The notes: generated by a model from the letters alone, not told the origin. Counted from the stretch's first letter, positions 1 to 7,407 are shown. The stretch: 64,000 bases of DNA from Novosphingobium aureum (GCF_015865035.1 NZ_JADZGI010000002.1:310001-374000); one strand, 5' to 3'. Translations and numbers: made by a program.

Positions 1-374
1 GCCCCGCGCAGCACGATCACCGCGAGGATGCCCCAGAGCAGCGCCCGGTACTGGTAGCGCGGCGCGATGGCGAAGAAGCCGAAGATCATCGAGATCACGA
101 AGACGTTGTCGATCGAGAGCGCCTTCTCGATGAAATAGCCGGTGAAGTACTCGAGCCCTGCGTCCTGACCTTTCTGCAGCCAGACCCAGCCGCCGAAGAG
201 CATGGCGATGGCAATGTAGAAGACCGAGAGCTTGATCGATTCGGCGATGCCCATCTCGCGGTCGTCCTTGTGCAGGATGCCAAGATCGAACGCGGTGAGC
301 GCGATGACGAGGCCGACGAAGGCCAGCCAGAACCAGGCCGGGGTCCCCAGCCAGAAGTCGTTGAGAAATTCCAT
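1..374 (-). CDS. TerC/Alx family integral membrane protein (3' end outside window)
   Basis: The N-terminal 124 residues of a TerC-family membrane protein can be read. Three hydrophobic segments are visible, at about residues 12-30, 48-66 and 88-122. Between them are the family's acidic motifs: FDLGIL (29-34) just after the first helix and EKALSIDNVFV (83-93) opening the third. The TerC/Alx family is linked to metal (manganese, tellurite) tolerance and to alkaline-pH response. The gene reads leftwards and its C-terminus lies beyond base 1. The ATG at 374 has no strong Shine-Dalgarno, but the reading frame and the family N-terminus support it. The substrate cannot be deduced. Confidence 0.85.
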   Translation of the reverse strand, partial: MEFLNDFWLGTPAWFWLAFVGLVIALTAFDLGILHKDDREMGIAESIKLSVFYIAIAMLFGGWVWLQKGQDAGLEYFTGYFIEKALSIDNVFVISMIFGFFAIAPRYQYRALLWGILAVIVLRG

Positions 375-457
375 GATGGTGCAACCGTTGGACGGGTCGA
401 AAGGATGCGCCGGCGCGAGGAAGGGGTACTACGCGCCGGCGCGGGGATCGGGCTGCG

Positions 458-631
458 TCAAGCAGGCTGCATGGGGGCAGACAGCCGCGAGAGCCCGTCC
501 CTGATCGTCGATTTCGCGAGGTGCAGGCTGAACAGCTCGGCCGGGTCGACCTGCTTGCGACGCTGCGCGATGCGCAGCAGCGCATCGAGACGCTGAAGGC
601 GTTCCAGCATGCGAAACTTGGTATTGGTCAT
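458..631 (-). CDS. Small DUF465/YdcH-like protein
   Basis: A 57-residue basic, helical protein. It begins MTNTKFRMLERLQRLDALL and ends in a second amphipathic stretch (AKSTIRDGLSRLS). This heptad-like helix pair, rich in Leu and Arg, resembles the short DUF465 (YdcH-like) proteins of sphingomonads, whose function is unknown. An AGGGA lies about 10 bases before the ATG. It stands alone between the TerC gene and a structured intergenic region. Family assignment is by pattern memory only. Confidence 0.5.
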   Translation of the reverse strand: MTNTKFRMLERLQRLDALLRIAQRRKQVDPAELFSLHLAKSTIRDGLSRLSAPMQPA

Positions 632-826
632 ATCACGTTCCCTATCGAACGGGTTGAGTTCGATCGGACGAGACTTTCAGCGATCCTCGAATGGCCGGTT
701 CGCCCGGCGCTGTCCTTCGCGGATGGATCCCTTGGATTTGCTAAGGTCAGGATCCTGCATCGGGTCTCACCCGATGCGGTCCGACATCACGTGGCGCTCG
801 TGAAAAGGCAGGATAACCGCCAATCC

Positions 827-905
827 TTCGAAGCGCCGCGCCAGAGGGGCCCGGCCCGCAAGTCCTTAATAGGACCAATTCACTCCGCTTTCAAGGCGCT
901 TCGAA
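827..905. repeat. Nested inverted repeat, possible structured RNA or repeat unit
   Basis: The 11-base arms are perfect (827-837 and 895-905) and 57 bases apart. Inside them is a second perfect hairpin at 862-875. No U-run follows on either strand, so it does not look like a terminator. I do not recognise the family. Confidence 0.45.
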
Positions 906-938
906 CAGCAGCCCCGGGCGAGATGAACCCGGATTTCA

Positions 939-976
939 TTGACGAATGGGTCAAAACGATATTATAGTGACATCAC
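939..976 (+). promoter_or_regulatory. Probable sigma70 promoter with short palindrome, SPFH operon
   Basis: TTGACG (939-944) is followed by TATAGT (963-968) at an 18-base spacing; TATTAT (960-965) at 15 is the alternative. A gapped palindrome, GTGA-CA-TCAC (967-976), overlaps the -10 and could be an operator. The first gene starts at 998 after a GGGGGAG ribosome site. Confidence 0.5.
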
Positions 977-997
977 TTTTTAACGGGGGAGAATCTG

Positions 998-1891
998 ATG
1001 ACTGATCCGGACAAGCCCATGAACGCGAGCCGCGAGCGCCCCGCGTCCGCCTTCAACGGCTATGTCATGCTGTTCGTGCTGGCAGGCCTCGTGCTGCTTG
1101 CCCTGTTCAGCGTTGTCGGCGGAGTTAGCGCGGGCTCCCCGTTCTTCCTGCTGCTGCTGGTGCCTTGCGCGCTTGCCGCGCTGCTCGTGCTTCCCGGCTT
1201 CTACATGGTCCAGCCCAACCAGGGCGCGGCCATCGTCCTGTTCGGCAGCTACCGCGGGACCGATCGCACGACGGGCCTGCGTTGGACCTGGCCCTGGATG
1301 ATGAAGACCAAGGTTTCGGTCCGGACCAACAACATCGTCTCGGAAAAGCTCAAGGTGAACGACCTGCGCGGCAATCCGGTCGAGATCGCCGCCAATGTCG
1401 TGTGGCGTGTCGCCGACACCGCGCAGGCGCTCTACGACGTCGACGATTACAGGGCCTTCGTCGACGTCCAGATCGAGGCCGCGGTACGCACCATCGGCTC
1501 GCGCTATCCCTACGACGGCGAGGACGAGGACATGACCCTGCGCGGAAGCCACGAGGCGGTTAACACCGAATTGCGCCACGAGCTCAACGACCGCCTGCGC
1601 GTGGCCGGCGTCACCGTCGACGAGTGCGGCCTCACGCACCTTGCCTATGCCCCCGAGATTGCCGGCGCCATGCTGCGCCGCCAGCAGGCAGAAGCGGTGA
1701 TCGCGGCAAGGCGCAAGCTGGTCGAGGGTGCGGTCTCGATGGTCGAGATGGCGCTCGATGAGCTGTCCAGCAAGCAAGTGGTCGAGCTCGACGACGAGCG
1801 GCGCGCAGCAATGGTCTCAAACCTGATGGTGGTACTGTGCGGCGAGCGCGACACCCAGCCGGTGGTCAATGCCGGGTCGCTGTACAACTAG
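998..1891 (+). CDS. SPFH/Band 7 domain membrane protein
   Basis: A 297-residue protein with two adjacent N-terminal hydrophobic segments (about 21-45 and 48-68), then an SPFH/Band 7 (stomatin/prohibitin-like) domain starting near FYMVQPNQGAAIVLFG and running to about residue 270. SPFH proteins form membrane-bound oligomeric cages or microdomains that organise or protect membrane proteins. A strong ribosome site precedes the ATG. It heads a compact three-gene unit with a ribbon-helix-helix protein and a small membrane protein. The specific partner is unknown. Confidence 0.85.
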   Translation: MTDPDKPMNASRERPASAFNGYVMLFVLAGLVLLALFSVVGGVSAGSPFFLLLLVPCALAALLVLPGFYMVQPNQGAAIVLFGSYRGTDRTTGLRWTWPWMMKTKVSVRTNNIVSEKLKVNDLRGNPVEIAANVVWRVADTAQALYDVDDYRAFVDVQIEAAVRTIGSRYPYDGEDEDMTLRGSHEAVNTELRHELNDRLRVAGVTVDECGLTHLAYAPEIAGAMLRRQQAEAVIAARRKLVEGAVSMVEMALDELSSKQVVELDDERRAAMVSNLMVVLCGERDTQPVVNAGSLYN

Positions 1892-1912
1892 GATCGATAC
1901 GACGGTAACGAG

Positions 1913-2113
1913 ATGCCCAGTCCGGCAAAGAAGGCTTTTGCGCTCAGGCTCGATCCTGCGCTGCACGAGGCGCTCGAACGAGTCGCGGCAGCCGACCTGC
2001 GCTCGGTCAATGCCGAAGTCGAAGTGTTGCTGCGCGAGGCGCTGGCCCGGCGCGGGGTCAAGGTGAAGCCAAGCGAACCGCCGCGCCGCGGTCGCCCGCC
2101 CAAAGGAGACTAG
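1913..2113 (+). CDS. Ribbon-helix-helix (Arc-type) DNA-binding protein
   Basis: A 66-residue protein. The segment KKAFALRLDPALHEALERV followed by RSVNAEVEVLLREAL has the beta-strand/helix/helix layout of Arc/CopG-type repressors. The tail is basic and proline-rich (PPRRGRPPKGD), like an AT-hook. It begins 21 bases after the SPFH gene and ends three bases before the next ATG, so it is probably cotranscribed. It may autoregulate the unit. Pairing with a stomatin-like protein is unusual for a toxin-antitoxin locus, so I do not call it an antitoxin. Confidence 0.7.
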   Translation: MPSPAKKAFALRLDPALHEALERVAAADLRSVNAEVEVLLREALARRGVKVKPSEPPRRGRPPKGD

Positions 2114-2116
2114 GTG

Positions 2117-2386
2117 ATGCTGCACAAGCTGTTCGCAAAAGGCGACTGGTTCGCCCCCAAACGCTTCGGTTATGGTGCCGGGCTGCCCATAGCCTGGCAG
2201 GGCTGGGCCCTGATCGTGGCATGGCTGGCCAGCCTTGCCGGTCTGGTTCGCGCGCTACAGGAGCCATCGAGCCTGCCTGCCACGCTAGCCGGAGCGCTCT
2301 TCGCGCTTGTCACTGCGATCTTCGTCAGTCTCGCCGCGAAGCGCACGCGCGGCGGATGGAAATGGCGCTGGGGTGAGCGCGACTAG
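2117..2386 (+). CDS. Small membrane protein of the SPFH operon
   Basis: An 89-residue protein with two predicted transmembrane segments (about 25-43 and 52-74) and a basic, Trp-rich C-terminus (KRTRGGWKWRWGERD). AGGAG lies 8 bases before the ATG at 2117; a GTG three bases upstream is the alternative. It probably lodges in the inner membrane with the SPFH protein. No family recognised. Confidence 0.65.
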   Translation: MLHKLFAKGDWFAPKRFGYGAGLPIAWQGWALIVAWLASLAGLVRALQEPSSLPATLAGALFALVTAIFVSLAAKRTRGGWKWRWGERD

Positions 2387-2497
2387 AAAATCCGCTCTTT
2401 TCCGCAGCTACTTACAAGCCACTGGAACGGCGTTCCTTTTCGGGACGCGATCAAAGCTGTTTACGCCTTGGCCACCGCTGCGGTGTAAACGCGGTGC

Positions 2498-3475
2498 ATG
2501 AACCTCGCGCCCCGAATCGCACGCCAGATCGGCCACCTGCTCATGCTGGCTACAGGCCCGCTCCTGCCAGCAGGTGCAGCCCTCGCCCAGCAGGCCTCCC
2601 AGCCGGAACTCAAGGCCTATATCGTCGTGGAGACCGGGCGTAGCTACGGGCGGTTGCAGGACGCGATCGATGCCATCGGCGCGGGGCGCGGCACGATCCG
2701 CATGGCCCCTGCCCGGCTTGCCGACTGCGGCATCCAGACGCAGGGCGACGTTACCTACGAGGCACAAGTGCCGGGTCAGGCCGTGCTCGACGGGCGGGCC
2801 TGCGAGGACAAGGCGGCACTGGTCCTGCGCGGACGCTCGGCACGGGTCAGCGGCATGGTCTTCGCCAACATCCGCGTGCCCGACAAGAACGGCGCTGGCA
2901 TCCGCCTCGAACACGGCAGCCTCTCGGTCTCCCAGTCGTGGTTTCGCGACAGTGAGCAGGGCCTGCTGACCGGCGACGATCCTGCCGCCTCGATCACCAT
3001 TGACAAGTCAACCTTCACCCGGCTGGGCACCTGCGAGGGTTCGGGCTGCGCCCACTCGATCTATATCGGCAACTACGGATCGCTGAGCGTGACGCGCAGC
3101 CGTTTCGAGGCAGGTACGGGCGGACACTACGTCAAGAGCCGCGCCGCGCGCGTAGCCATCCTGGGCTCCAGCTTCGACGATACCCGCGGCCGCGCGACCA
3201 ACTACATGATCGACCTCGCCGACGGATCGACCGGTCGGATCGCGGGCAACTGGTTCGTGCAGGGGCGCGACAAGGAGAACTATTCCGCGTTCATTGCCGT
3301 TGCCGCCGAGCACCGCAATCATTCCTCGGGCGGGCTGGTGGTCGAAAACAACGACGCGCGATTTGCGCCCGGCATCGACAGGCGCAGCGCCTTCGTCGCC
3401 GACTGGTCGGGCGATGCCGTGAGCTTGGGCGAGAACCGCCTTGGCAGCGGTCTCGTGCGCTACGAACAGCGCTGA
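2498..3475 (+). CDS. Secreted right-handed parallel beta-helix repeat protein
   Basis: A 325-residue exported protein. The signal peptide covers about residues 1-30 (cleavage near ALAQQ). The mature part has successive short beta-strand rungs with Asn, Gly, Ser and Val typical of pectate-lyase-like right-handed beta-helices (for example AGIRLEHGSLSVSQSWF and HSIYIGNYGSLSVTRSRF). Such folds occur in polysaccharide lyases and in non-catalytic surface proteins. No catalytic residues can be assigned, so lyase activity is not claimed. It is monocistronic by spacing. Confidence 0.75.
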   Translation: MNLAPRIARQIGHLLMLATGPLLPAGAALAQQASQPELKAYIVVETGRSYGRLQDAIDAIGAGRGTIRMAPARLADCGIQTQGDVTYEAQVPGQAVLDGRACEDKAALVLRGRSARVSGMVFANIRVPDKNGAGIRLEHGSLSVSQSWFRDSEQGLLTGDDPAASITIDKSTFTRLGTCEGSGCAHSIYIGNYGSLSVTRSRFEAGTGGHYVKSRAARVAILGSSFDDTRGRATNYMIDLADGSTGRIAGNWFVQGRDKENYSAFIAVAAEHRNHSSGGLVVENNDARFAPGIDRRSAFVADWSGDAVSLGENRLGSGLVRYEQR

Positions 3476-3548
3476 CAAGCGGCAACTGCTGCCCCCGTCG
3501 AATTCTCGGCCATTGCCGCAGCAGCCTAGCAGCGCTATCTAGGCGACC

Positions 3549-3908
3549 ATGTCCCCCCGCCTGATCATCCTGTTGCGCATGCGCATCTGGGGCCTGCTGC
3601 TGCTCGCCGCGATCGGCCTGCAGGCGGCGGAACCCATTCGTGCGCCGCTCGAACGGGCGAGCGGATCGGCCTGGAGTTCGGCGACGAGCGAGCTTGCGCT
3701 CGCCTCGACCCGCCGCGGCGAGGATGCCTCGGTCCAGCCACAGCCCCAGCCGCCCGAGCCGATGGCTCCGGCGCTCGGTCGACCTGCACCGCCCGAAACC
3801 GAACGCCTCGTACAGGCTTCGGCCTCGCCCTGGTTCGATGCCCGCGGACCGCCTTGGGACGAGCACCCGGCAAGACCACCACGCTCGACCGCCCCTCCCG
3901 TCGCCTGA
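3549..3908 (+). CDS. Hypothetical exported proline-rich protein
   Basis: A 119-residue protein with an N-terminal hydrophobic segment (LIILLRMRIWGLLLLAAIG), probably a signal peptide or anchor ending near LQAAEP. A low-complexity region rich in Pro, Ala and Gln follows (about 60-90). ATG codons at 3549 and 3579 are both possible starts. No family recognised. The composition fits a sphingomonad-specific envelope protein. Confidence 0.45.
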   Translation: MSPRLIILLRMRIWGLLLLAAIGLQAAEPIRAPLERASGSAWSSATSELALASTRRGEDASVQPQPQPPEPMAPALGRPAPPETERLVQASASPWFDARGPPWDEHPARPPRSTAPPVA

Positions 3909-3978
3909 AACGCCGCTCGCAAGCGGTGCGCCGATCCTCGCGCGCCGCTCAAGAACACGTTTTCAGGACGATTTTTCC

Positions 3979-4281
3979 ATGCCCATCGATAACGCCGGCG
4001 TTGTTGCCGCAGACGAACGGACGCTCGTCGCCCAGCTTCTGAGCCGATACCCGGACAATCTCGAAGACGGCGATCTCGCCTATCTCGACAACTGGTTCGA
4101 TCGCATTGCGACCCCGCTCGATCTCGGCCTTCTCGCCGCAGACCCCGCGATAACCGCCCAGTACAAAGCCTACCGCGCAACGCACGTGGATCGCTTCAAG
4201 CCGAAAGACATCGGCAAGGCAGTCCTTTTCGCAGGCGCGGTTGCCGCCGTCGCGGGTGCCATTTCCCTTTTGGCACCGTGA
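3979..4281 (+). CDS. Hypothetical protein with C-terminal membrane helix
   Basis: A 100-residue protein. The acidic N-terminal part is probably helical (TLVAQLLSRYPDNLEDGD). A single hydrophobic segment lies at the very C-terminus (about 80-98, AVLFAGAVAAVAGAISLL), suggesting a tail-anchored inner-membrane protein. AGGACG precedes the ATG. Upstream in-frame sequence has the composition of a shadow frame over the preceding gene, so the ATG at 3979 is preferred. Function unknown. Confidence 0.6.
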   Translation: MPIDNAGVVAADERTLVAQLLSRYPDNLEDGDLAYLDNWFDRIATPLDLGLLAADPAITAQYKAYRATHVDRFKPKDIGKAVLFAGAVAAVAGAISLLAP

Positions 4282-4286
4282 CGGCG

Positions 4287-4334
4287 AGGCCGGGGCGCGG
4301 TTCCCCCCTCAGCATCCCGCCCGCGCCCCGGCCT
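4287..4334. terminator. GC-rich hairpin between convergent genes
   Basis: A perfect 14-base inverted repeat, AGGCCGGGGCGCGG (4287-4300) with CCGCGCCCCGGCCT (4321-4334), and a 20-base loop. It separates the rightward hypothetical gene from leftward ribA. No U-run follows, so it may act as an mRNA 3'-end stabiliser rather than a classical terminator. Confidence 0.4.
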
Positions 4335-4414
4335 AACGCATCGAAGAACAGTAGTGCAGCCACGCCCCGCGAGGCCTGCGGCACACAAACGCCGGGGCCT
4401 CGTGCATCCAGCAA

Positions 4415-5503
4415 TTACAGGATGTGGCCGGTCCGGTCGCGCTTGGTATCGAGGTAGCGCGCATTGTGCGGGTTGGCGGGCAGTTGGTGCGGGACGCGCT
4501 CGAGCACGTCCACGCCGACGCCGCGCAGCGCCTCGACCTTGGCGGGGTTGTTGGTCATCAGGCGGATCGCGGGAACGCCGAGCAGCTCGAGCATGCGCGC
4601 GGCAACCGGAAAGTCGCGCGCTTCGGTCGGCAGGCCCAGACGGTTGTTGGCATCGACCGTGTCGAAGCCCTGGTCCTGCAGGCGATAGGCGCGCAGCTTG
4701 TTGACGAGCCCGATGCCGCGCCCTTCCTGGCGCATGTAGAGCAGCACGCCCCATCCACCCGCTTCGGCCTCACGTGCCATCGCCGCAAGCGCGGCCTTGA
4801 GCTGCGGCCCGCAGTCGCACTTGAGCGAGCCGAGGATGTCGCCGGTTAGGCATTCGGAATGCAAGCGCACGAGCGGCGGCTTCTCGCCGTTCTGTGTACC
4901 GATCACCAGCGCGACATGTTCGCGCAGGTCATCGAGCGAACGGAAGGCGACGATCTCGGCATTCTCGCAGACCTCGACCGGCAGCCGCGCGCGCGAGGCG
5001 ACGAGCAGACGGCGGGTATCCTTCCACTCGGCAAGATCCACGCCCGAAACCTGCTGCACTTCGCCCATCAGGTCGGGCAGGACGAGAAACGCAGGCAGGA
5101 TGCCGGCGATCCGCGCCAGCTCCATCGCGGTGCGGGCAGCCTCGGGCTGTTTCATTGATTCAGCCGCGAAAGGCCCCTTCATCGGATGCACGAGATCGAG
5201 CGCCGGATCGGCGATCGCGCGAGCGAGATCGAGGTCGAAGACTTCCGCCCCCCGGATCAGCACCGGCGCCTCGGGCACCGCAGCCTCGCGCTGGTTGGCA
5301 AGCTTGAGCGTCACCGCCCGGGCTGCGGAGATCAGCATGCGCGGTCCGGTCAGGCCGGGCGCGAAACCGGTCTCGACCGGCAAGAGCGCAGGCCCCTCGC
5401 CGATACGGATCGGCCAGCCATGGCGCAGCGCGTCGATTGCCAGCGCAACTCGGCGCGCACCGGCCGACGGCAGTGCCCCGACAGGAAGGTCCTGAGCGCT
5501 CAG
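4415..5503 (-). CDS. ribA: GTP cyclohydrolase II
   Basis: Opens the imidazole ring of GTP, the first step of riboflavin synthesis. The family signatures are present: RLHSECLTGD with the zinc cysteines (CLTGDILGSLKCDCG), RQEGRGIGL, DANNRLGLP and the C-terminal NPAKVEAL. No DHBP synthase domain is fused. An in-frame TTG at 5383 would cut off a conserved-looking N-terminus (RRVALAIDALRHGWPIRIG). No in-frame ATG or GTG lies between that TTG and the xthA overlap. A CTG at 5503 overlaps the xthA stop as CTGA and has GGAG eight bases upstream, so I place the start there (362 residues). The catalytic part is certain and the start is an inference. Confidence 0.9.
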   Translation of the reverse strand: MSAQDLPVGALPSAGARRVALAIDALRHGWPIRIGEGPALLPVETGFAPGLTGPRMLISAARAVTLKLANQREAAVPEAPVLIRGAEVFDLDLARAIADPALDLVHPMKGPFAAESMKQPEAARTAMELARIAGILPAFLVLPDLMGEVQQVSGVDLAEWKDTRRLLVASRARLPVEVCENAEIVAFRSLDDLREHVALVIGTQNGEKPPLVRLHSECLTGDILGSLKCDCGPQLKAALAAMAREAEAGGWGVLLYMRQEGRGIGLVNKLRAYRLQDQGFDTVDANNRLGLPTEARDFPVAARMLELLGVPAIRLMTNNPAKVEALRGVGVDVLERVPHQLPANPHNARYLDTKRDRTGHIL

Positions 5504-6288
5504 AGCGAGAACTCCGTCACGAGCGGGATGTGGTCGCTCGGCTGCTCCCAGCGACGCGTCTCCTCAACGAAATGGTGCCCGGTCGCCTGCGCCGCGAGAT
5601 CGGGCGAGGCCCACATGTGGTCGAGGCGGCGCCCCTGGTCCTTCTGGCGCCAGTAGCTGCGGTAGGACCACCAAGAATAGTTGCGCTCGGGCGCAGGGAT
5701 GAACTTGCGGCCAAGGTCGACCCACTCGTGCGCGGCTTGCAGGCGTGCCAGCGTCTCGACCTCGATCGGGGTGTGACTGACGACCTTGAGCAGCGCCTTG
5801 TGGTCGTAGACGTCGCATTCGAGCGGGGCGATGTTGAAGTCGCCGACGATCATGGTCGGACGGTCGATCTTTTCGCTCCAGCGGGTCATGCGCTCGAGGA
5901 AGTCGAGCTTCTGGCCGAACTTGGGATTGACCGCGCGGTCCGCGATATCGCCGCCGGCGGGAATATAGACGTTCTCGAGGATCATCCCCTTACCCGCGCC
6001 CTGCAACTCCACGCCGACGTGACGGGCCTCGCCGTTGTCCTGCCAGTCGTGGCGGCTGAACTCGACGAAGGGCACCTTCGAGACGGTGGCGACGCCATGA
6101 TAGCCCTTCTGGCCGTGGATGGCGCGGTGGGTGTAGCCGAGGCGCTCGAACATCTCGTGCGGAAACAGGTGCTCGGCGACCTTGATTTCCTGCAGGCACA
6201 GGACGTCGGGGGCATGCTCGGTCAGGAAGCGTTCGACCTGGTCGATGCGCAGGCGGACGGAATTGATGTTCCAGGTGGCGATCTTCAT
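5500..6288 (-). CDS. xthA: Exodeoxyribonuclease III (AP endonuclease)
   Basis: A 262-residue ExoIII-family enzyme for base-excision repair (AP-site incision, 3' exonuclease). Motifs: WNINSVR near the N-terminus, LQEIK (metal-binding Glu), VGDFNIAP (active-site Asp and Asn) and the C-terminal PSDHIPL (catalytic His). The start is the MKIATWNI methionine at 6288; longer upstream in-frame sequence lacks family similarity. It is followed by ribA through a four-base overlap. Confidence 0.95.
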   Translation of the reverse strand: MKIATWNINSVRLRIDQVERFLTEHAPDVLCLQEIKVAEHLFPHEMFERLGYTHRAIHGQKGYHGVATVSKVPFVEFSRHDWQDNGEARHVGVELQGAGKGMILENVYIPAGGDIADRAVNPKFGQKLDFLERMTRWSEKIDRPTMIVGDFNIAPLECDVYDHKALLKVVSHTPIEVETLARLQAAHEWVDLGRKFIPAPERNYSWWSYRSYWRQKDQGRRLDHMWASPDLAAQATGHHFVEETRRWEQPSDHIPLVTEFSL

Positions 6289-6369
6289 GGCGCCCGCTTT
6301 AGGCATCGCCACGAGGAATTTCCAGTGGTGCGGGAGGATTGCCCTGCAGCCCGGATACAAGGACGCCGG

Positions 6370-6410
6370 AAACGACAAAACCCTCGAGCCGGGGGCAAGG
6401 GCTCGAGGGT
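6370..6410 (-). terminator. Rho-independent terminator of the small RNA
   Basis: Perfect 11-bp stem (6380-6390/6400-6410), 9-base loop, and the minus-strand tail TTTTGTCGTTT. Confidence 0.8.
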
Positions 6411-6497
6411 CCTGTCAGCGTTCGTCACGCTTGATCAGGAAGCCGTTGGTGGAGGCTTGGGCAACAGGGGGGAAACCCGCCTCCCGTCTTCCTGACA
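6370..6497 (-). ncRNA. Candidate structured small RNA between lolA and xthA
   Basis: A self-contained transcription unit is visible on the minus strand. It has a promoter (TTGGCA/TACATA, 16-base spacing), then about 125 bases, then a strong hairpin with a U-rich tail. The RNA would fold. CTTGTCAGGAAG near the 5' end pairs with CTTCCTGATCAAG (one bulged base), enclosing GGAGGC/GCCTCC. The terminator stem is the 11-bp ACCCTCGAGCC/GGCTCGAGGGT. A 26-codon frame inside (TTG start at the RNA's 5' end) is possible but has no ribosome site. Tandem TGTCGCA repeats lie 54-70 bases upstream of the predicted start. It is not recognised as SRP RNA or 6S RNA. Confidence 0.6.
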
Positions 6498-6502
6498 AGA
6501 CC

Positions 6503-6530
6503 TATGTAGGTGCTCGTGGCTGTCTGCCAA
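6503..6530 (-). promoter_or_regulatory. Promoter of the candidate small RNA
   Basis: Minus-strand -35 TTGGCA (6530-6525) and -10 TACATA (6508-6503), 16 bases apart. The predicted start is near 6497. Confidence 0.55.
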
Positions 6531-6550
6531 GTGAACGAAATTCAGGAAAG

Positions 6551-6567
6551 TGTCGCAGTTTGTCGCA
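6551..6567. promoter_or_regulatory. Tandem TGTCGCA operator upstream of the small RNA promoter
   Basis: Two exact TGTCGCA heptamers (6551-6557 and 6561-6567) are spaced 10 bases apart, one helical turn, just upstream of the -35 of the small RNA promoter. This spacing and position are typical of activation by OmpR/PhoB-family response regulators. Confidence 0.5.
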
Positions 6568-6656
6568 TGGTCGTGGCGAGTGGCGACAAGCTGCTCCGGG
6601 GCAGCGACCGGAGGGACAACGGCGCTGGCGGCACCCGCCGCCCTGCGCCACGCGGA

Positions 6657-6684
6657 AGCGCCCCCGGATCGCTCCGGAGGCGCT
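6657..6684 (-). terminator. Hairpin downstream of lolA
   Basis: AGCGCCCCCGGA (6657-6668) pairs with TCCGGAGGCGCT (6673-6684) with one mismatch and a 4-base loop, 36 bases past the lolA stop. The U-run is weak. Confidence 0.5.
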
Positions 6685-6720
6685 GCGTGATCTGACGGGA
6701 GCGGGCTTGGCCTCAGCGCC

Positions 6721-7407
6721 TCAGCGACGGCGCCGCGGTCGCGGATCGGTCCAGCGGAAGGCATTGTCGGCGACGGCGACGCCATAGCGCTGGTTGGTCA
6801 GCTGGATCGTCGTGCGCGTGTTCTGCGAATCGAGTGCGACCCAGTAGCTCAGCTCGAGCCCGCCGGGCGCAGAGGCCTTGCGCGTGAAGATCAAGGTGAT
6901 GATCCCGTATTCGGGATGCCCCTTGTCGCGCACCTCGATCGAGATCACGTTGGGATTGCCGGTATCGATCACCCGACCGAACCTGGCGACGTCGCGGCCC
7001 GGATCGAGGAGCGCGCCGAGCGGGCTGTTCTTGATCGGCCAGCGCTGGACCTGATTGACCTCGTAGTCGATCATGGTGAGCGCCTTGCCGTCGCCGACGA
7101 TCAGCATCGGCACGCCCTTCTCGTACTGGAAGCGGATGCGCCCCGGGCGCTTGAGGGTAAGCTCGCCCCCCACGCGCTGTCCGCTGCGATCGGTCTGGAC
7201 GAAGTCGGCCTTCATCGTGTCGATCGCGCGCAGCGCCTTCACCGCCTGGTCGAGCTGGAGCGATGCGGACGGGGTGGCGGCCATGGCCGGGACAGGTGCC
7301 AGTCCGGCGACGAAGCCGGTGGCACAAATGCCAAGCGCGGCAGCTCCCATTGCGAAGGGAACGGCCGCGCTGGTGCACGAACTAAGGATCTTGGTCAGTA
7401 TCTTCAT
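6721..7407 (-). CDS. lolA: Outer-membrane lipoprotein carrier protein LolA
   Basis: A 228-residue periplasmic chaperone that carries lipoproteins from LolCDE to the outer membrane. It has an N-terminal signal segment (about 1-42, ending APVPAMA). The body has the LolA pattern: an N-terminal helix (LDQAVKALRAIDTMKADFVQ), the strand GELTLKRPGRIRFQYEKG, a central Pro-containing loop, and RTTIQLTNQRYGV near the end. The methionine at 7407 with AAGAGG upstream is preferred over that at 7428. Confidence 0.9.
   Translation of the reverse strand: MKILTKILSSCTSAAVPFAMGAAALGICATGFVAGLAPVPAMAATPSASLQLDQAVKALRAIDTMKADFVQTDRSGQRVGGELTLKRPGRIRFQYEKGVPMLIVGDGKALTMIDYEVNQVQRWPIKNSPLGALLDPGRDVARFGRVIDTGNPNVISIEVRDKGHPEYGIITLIFTRKASAPGGLELSYWVALDSQNTRTTIQLTNQRYGVAVADNAFRWTDPRPRRRR

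Larger units (their letters stand above)
632..997. other. 366-base intergenic region rich in inverted repeats
   Basis: No convincing gene is seen here. Several perfect inverted repeats occur: ATCGAAC/GTTCGAT (644-650/658-664), GCATCGGG/CCCGATGC (757-764/770-777), and an 11-bp pair TTCGAAGCGCC/GGCGCTTCGAA (827-837/895-905). The last pair encloses a small hairpin, GTCCT-TAAT-AGGAC (862-875). The right end carries the promoter of the downstream SPFH operon. The nested structure could be an RNA element or a palindromic interspersed repeat. Confidence 0.5.

Noticed and set aside
521..967. 148-codon plus-strand frame before the SPFH gene
   Set aside because: It has no ribosome site or family resemblance, runs through several perfect hairpins, and overlaps a better small gene on the other strand.
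1913..2386. Toxin-antitoxin pair (RHH protein plus small protein)
   Set aside because: The second protein is a two-helix membrane protein in an SPFH operon and has no toxin motif. The link to the SPFH gene is stronger.
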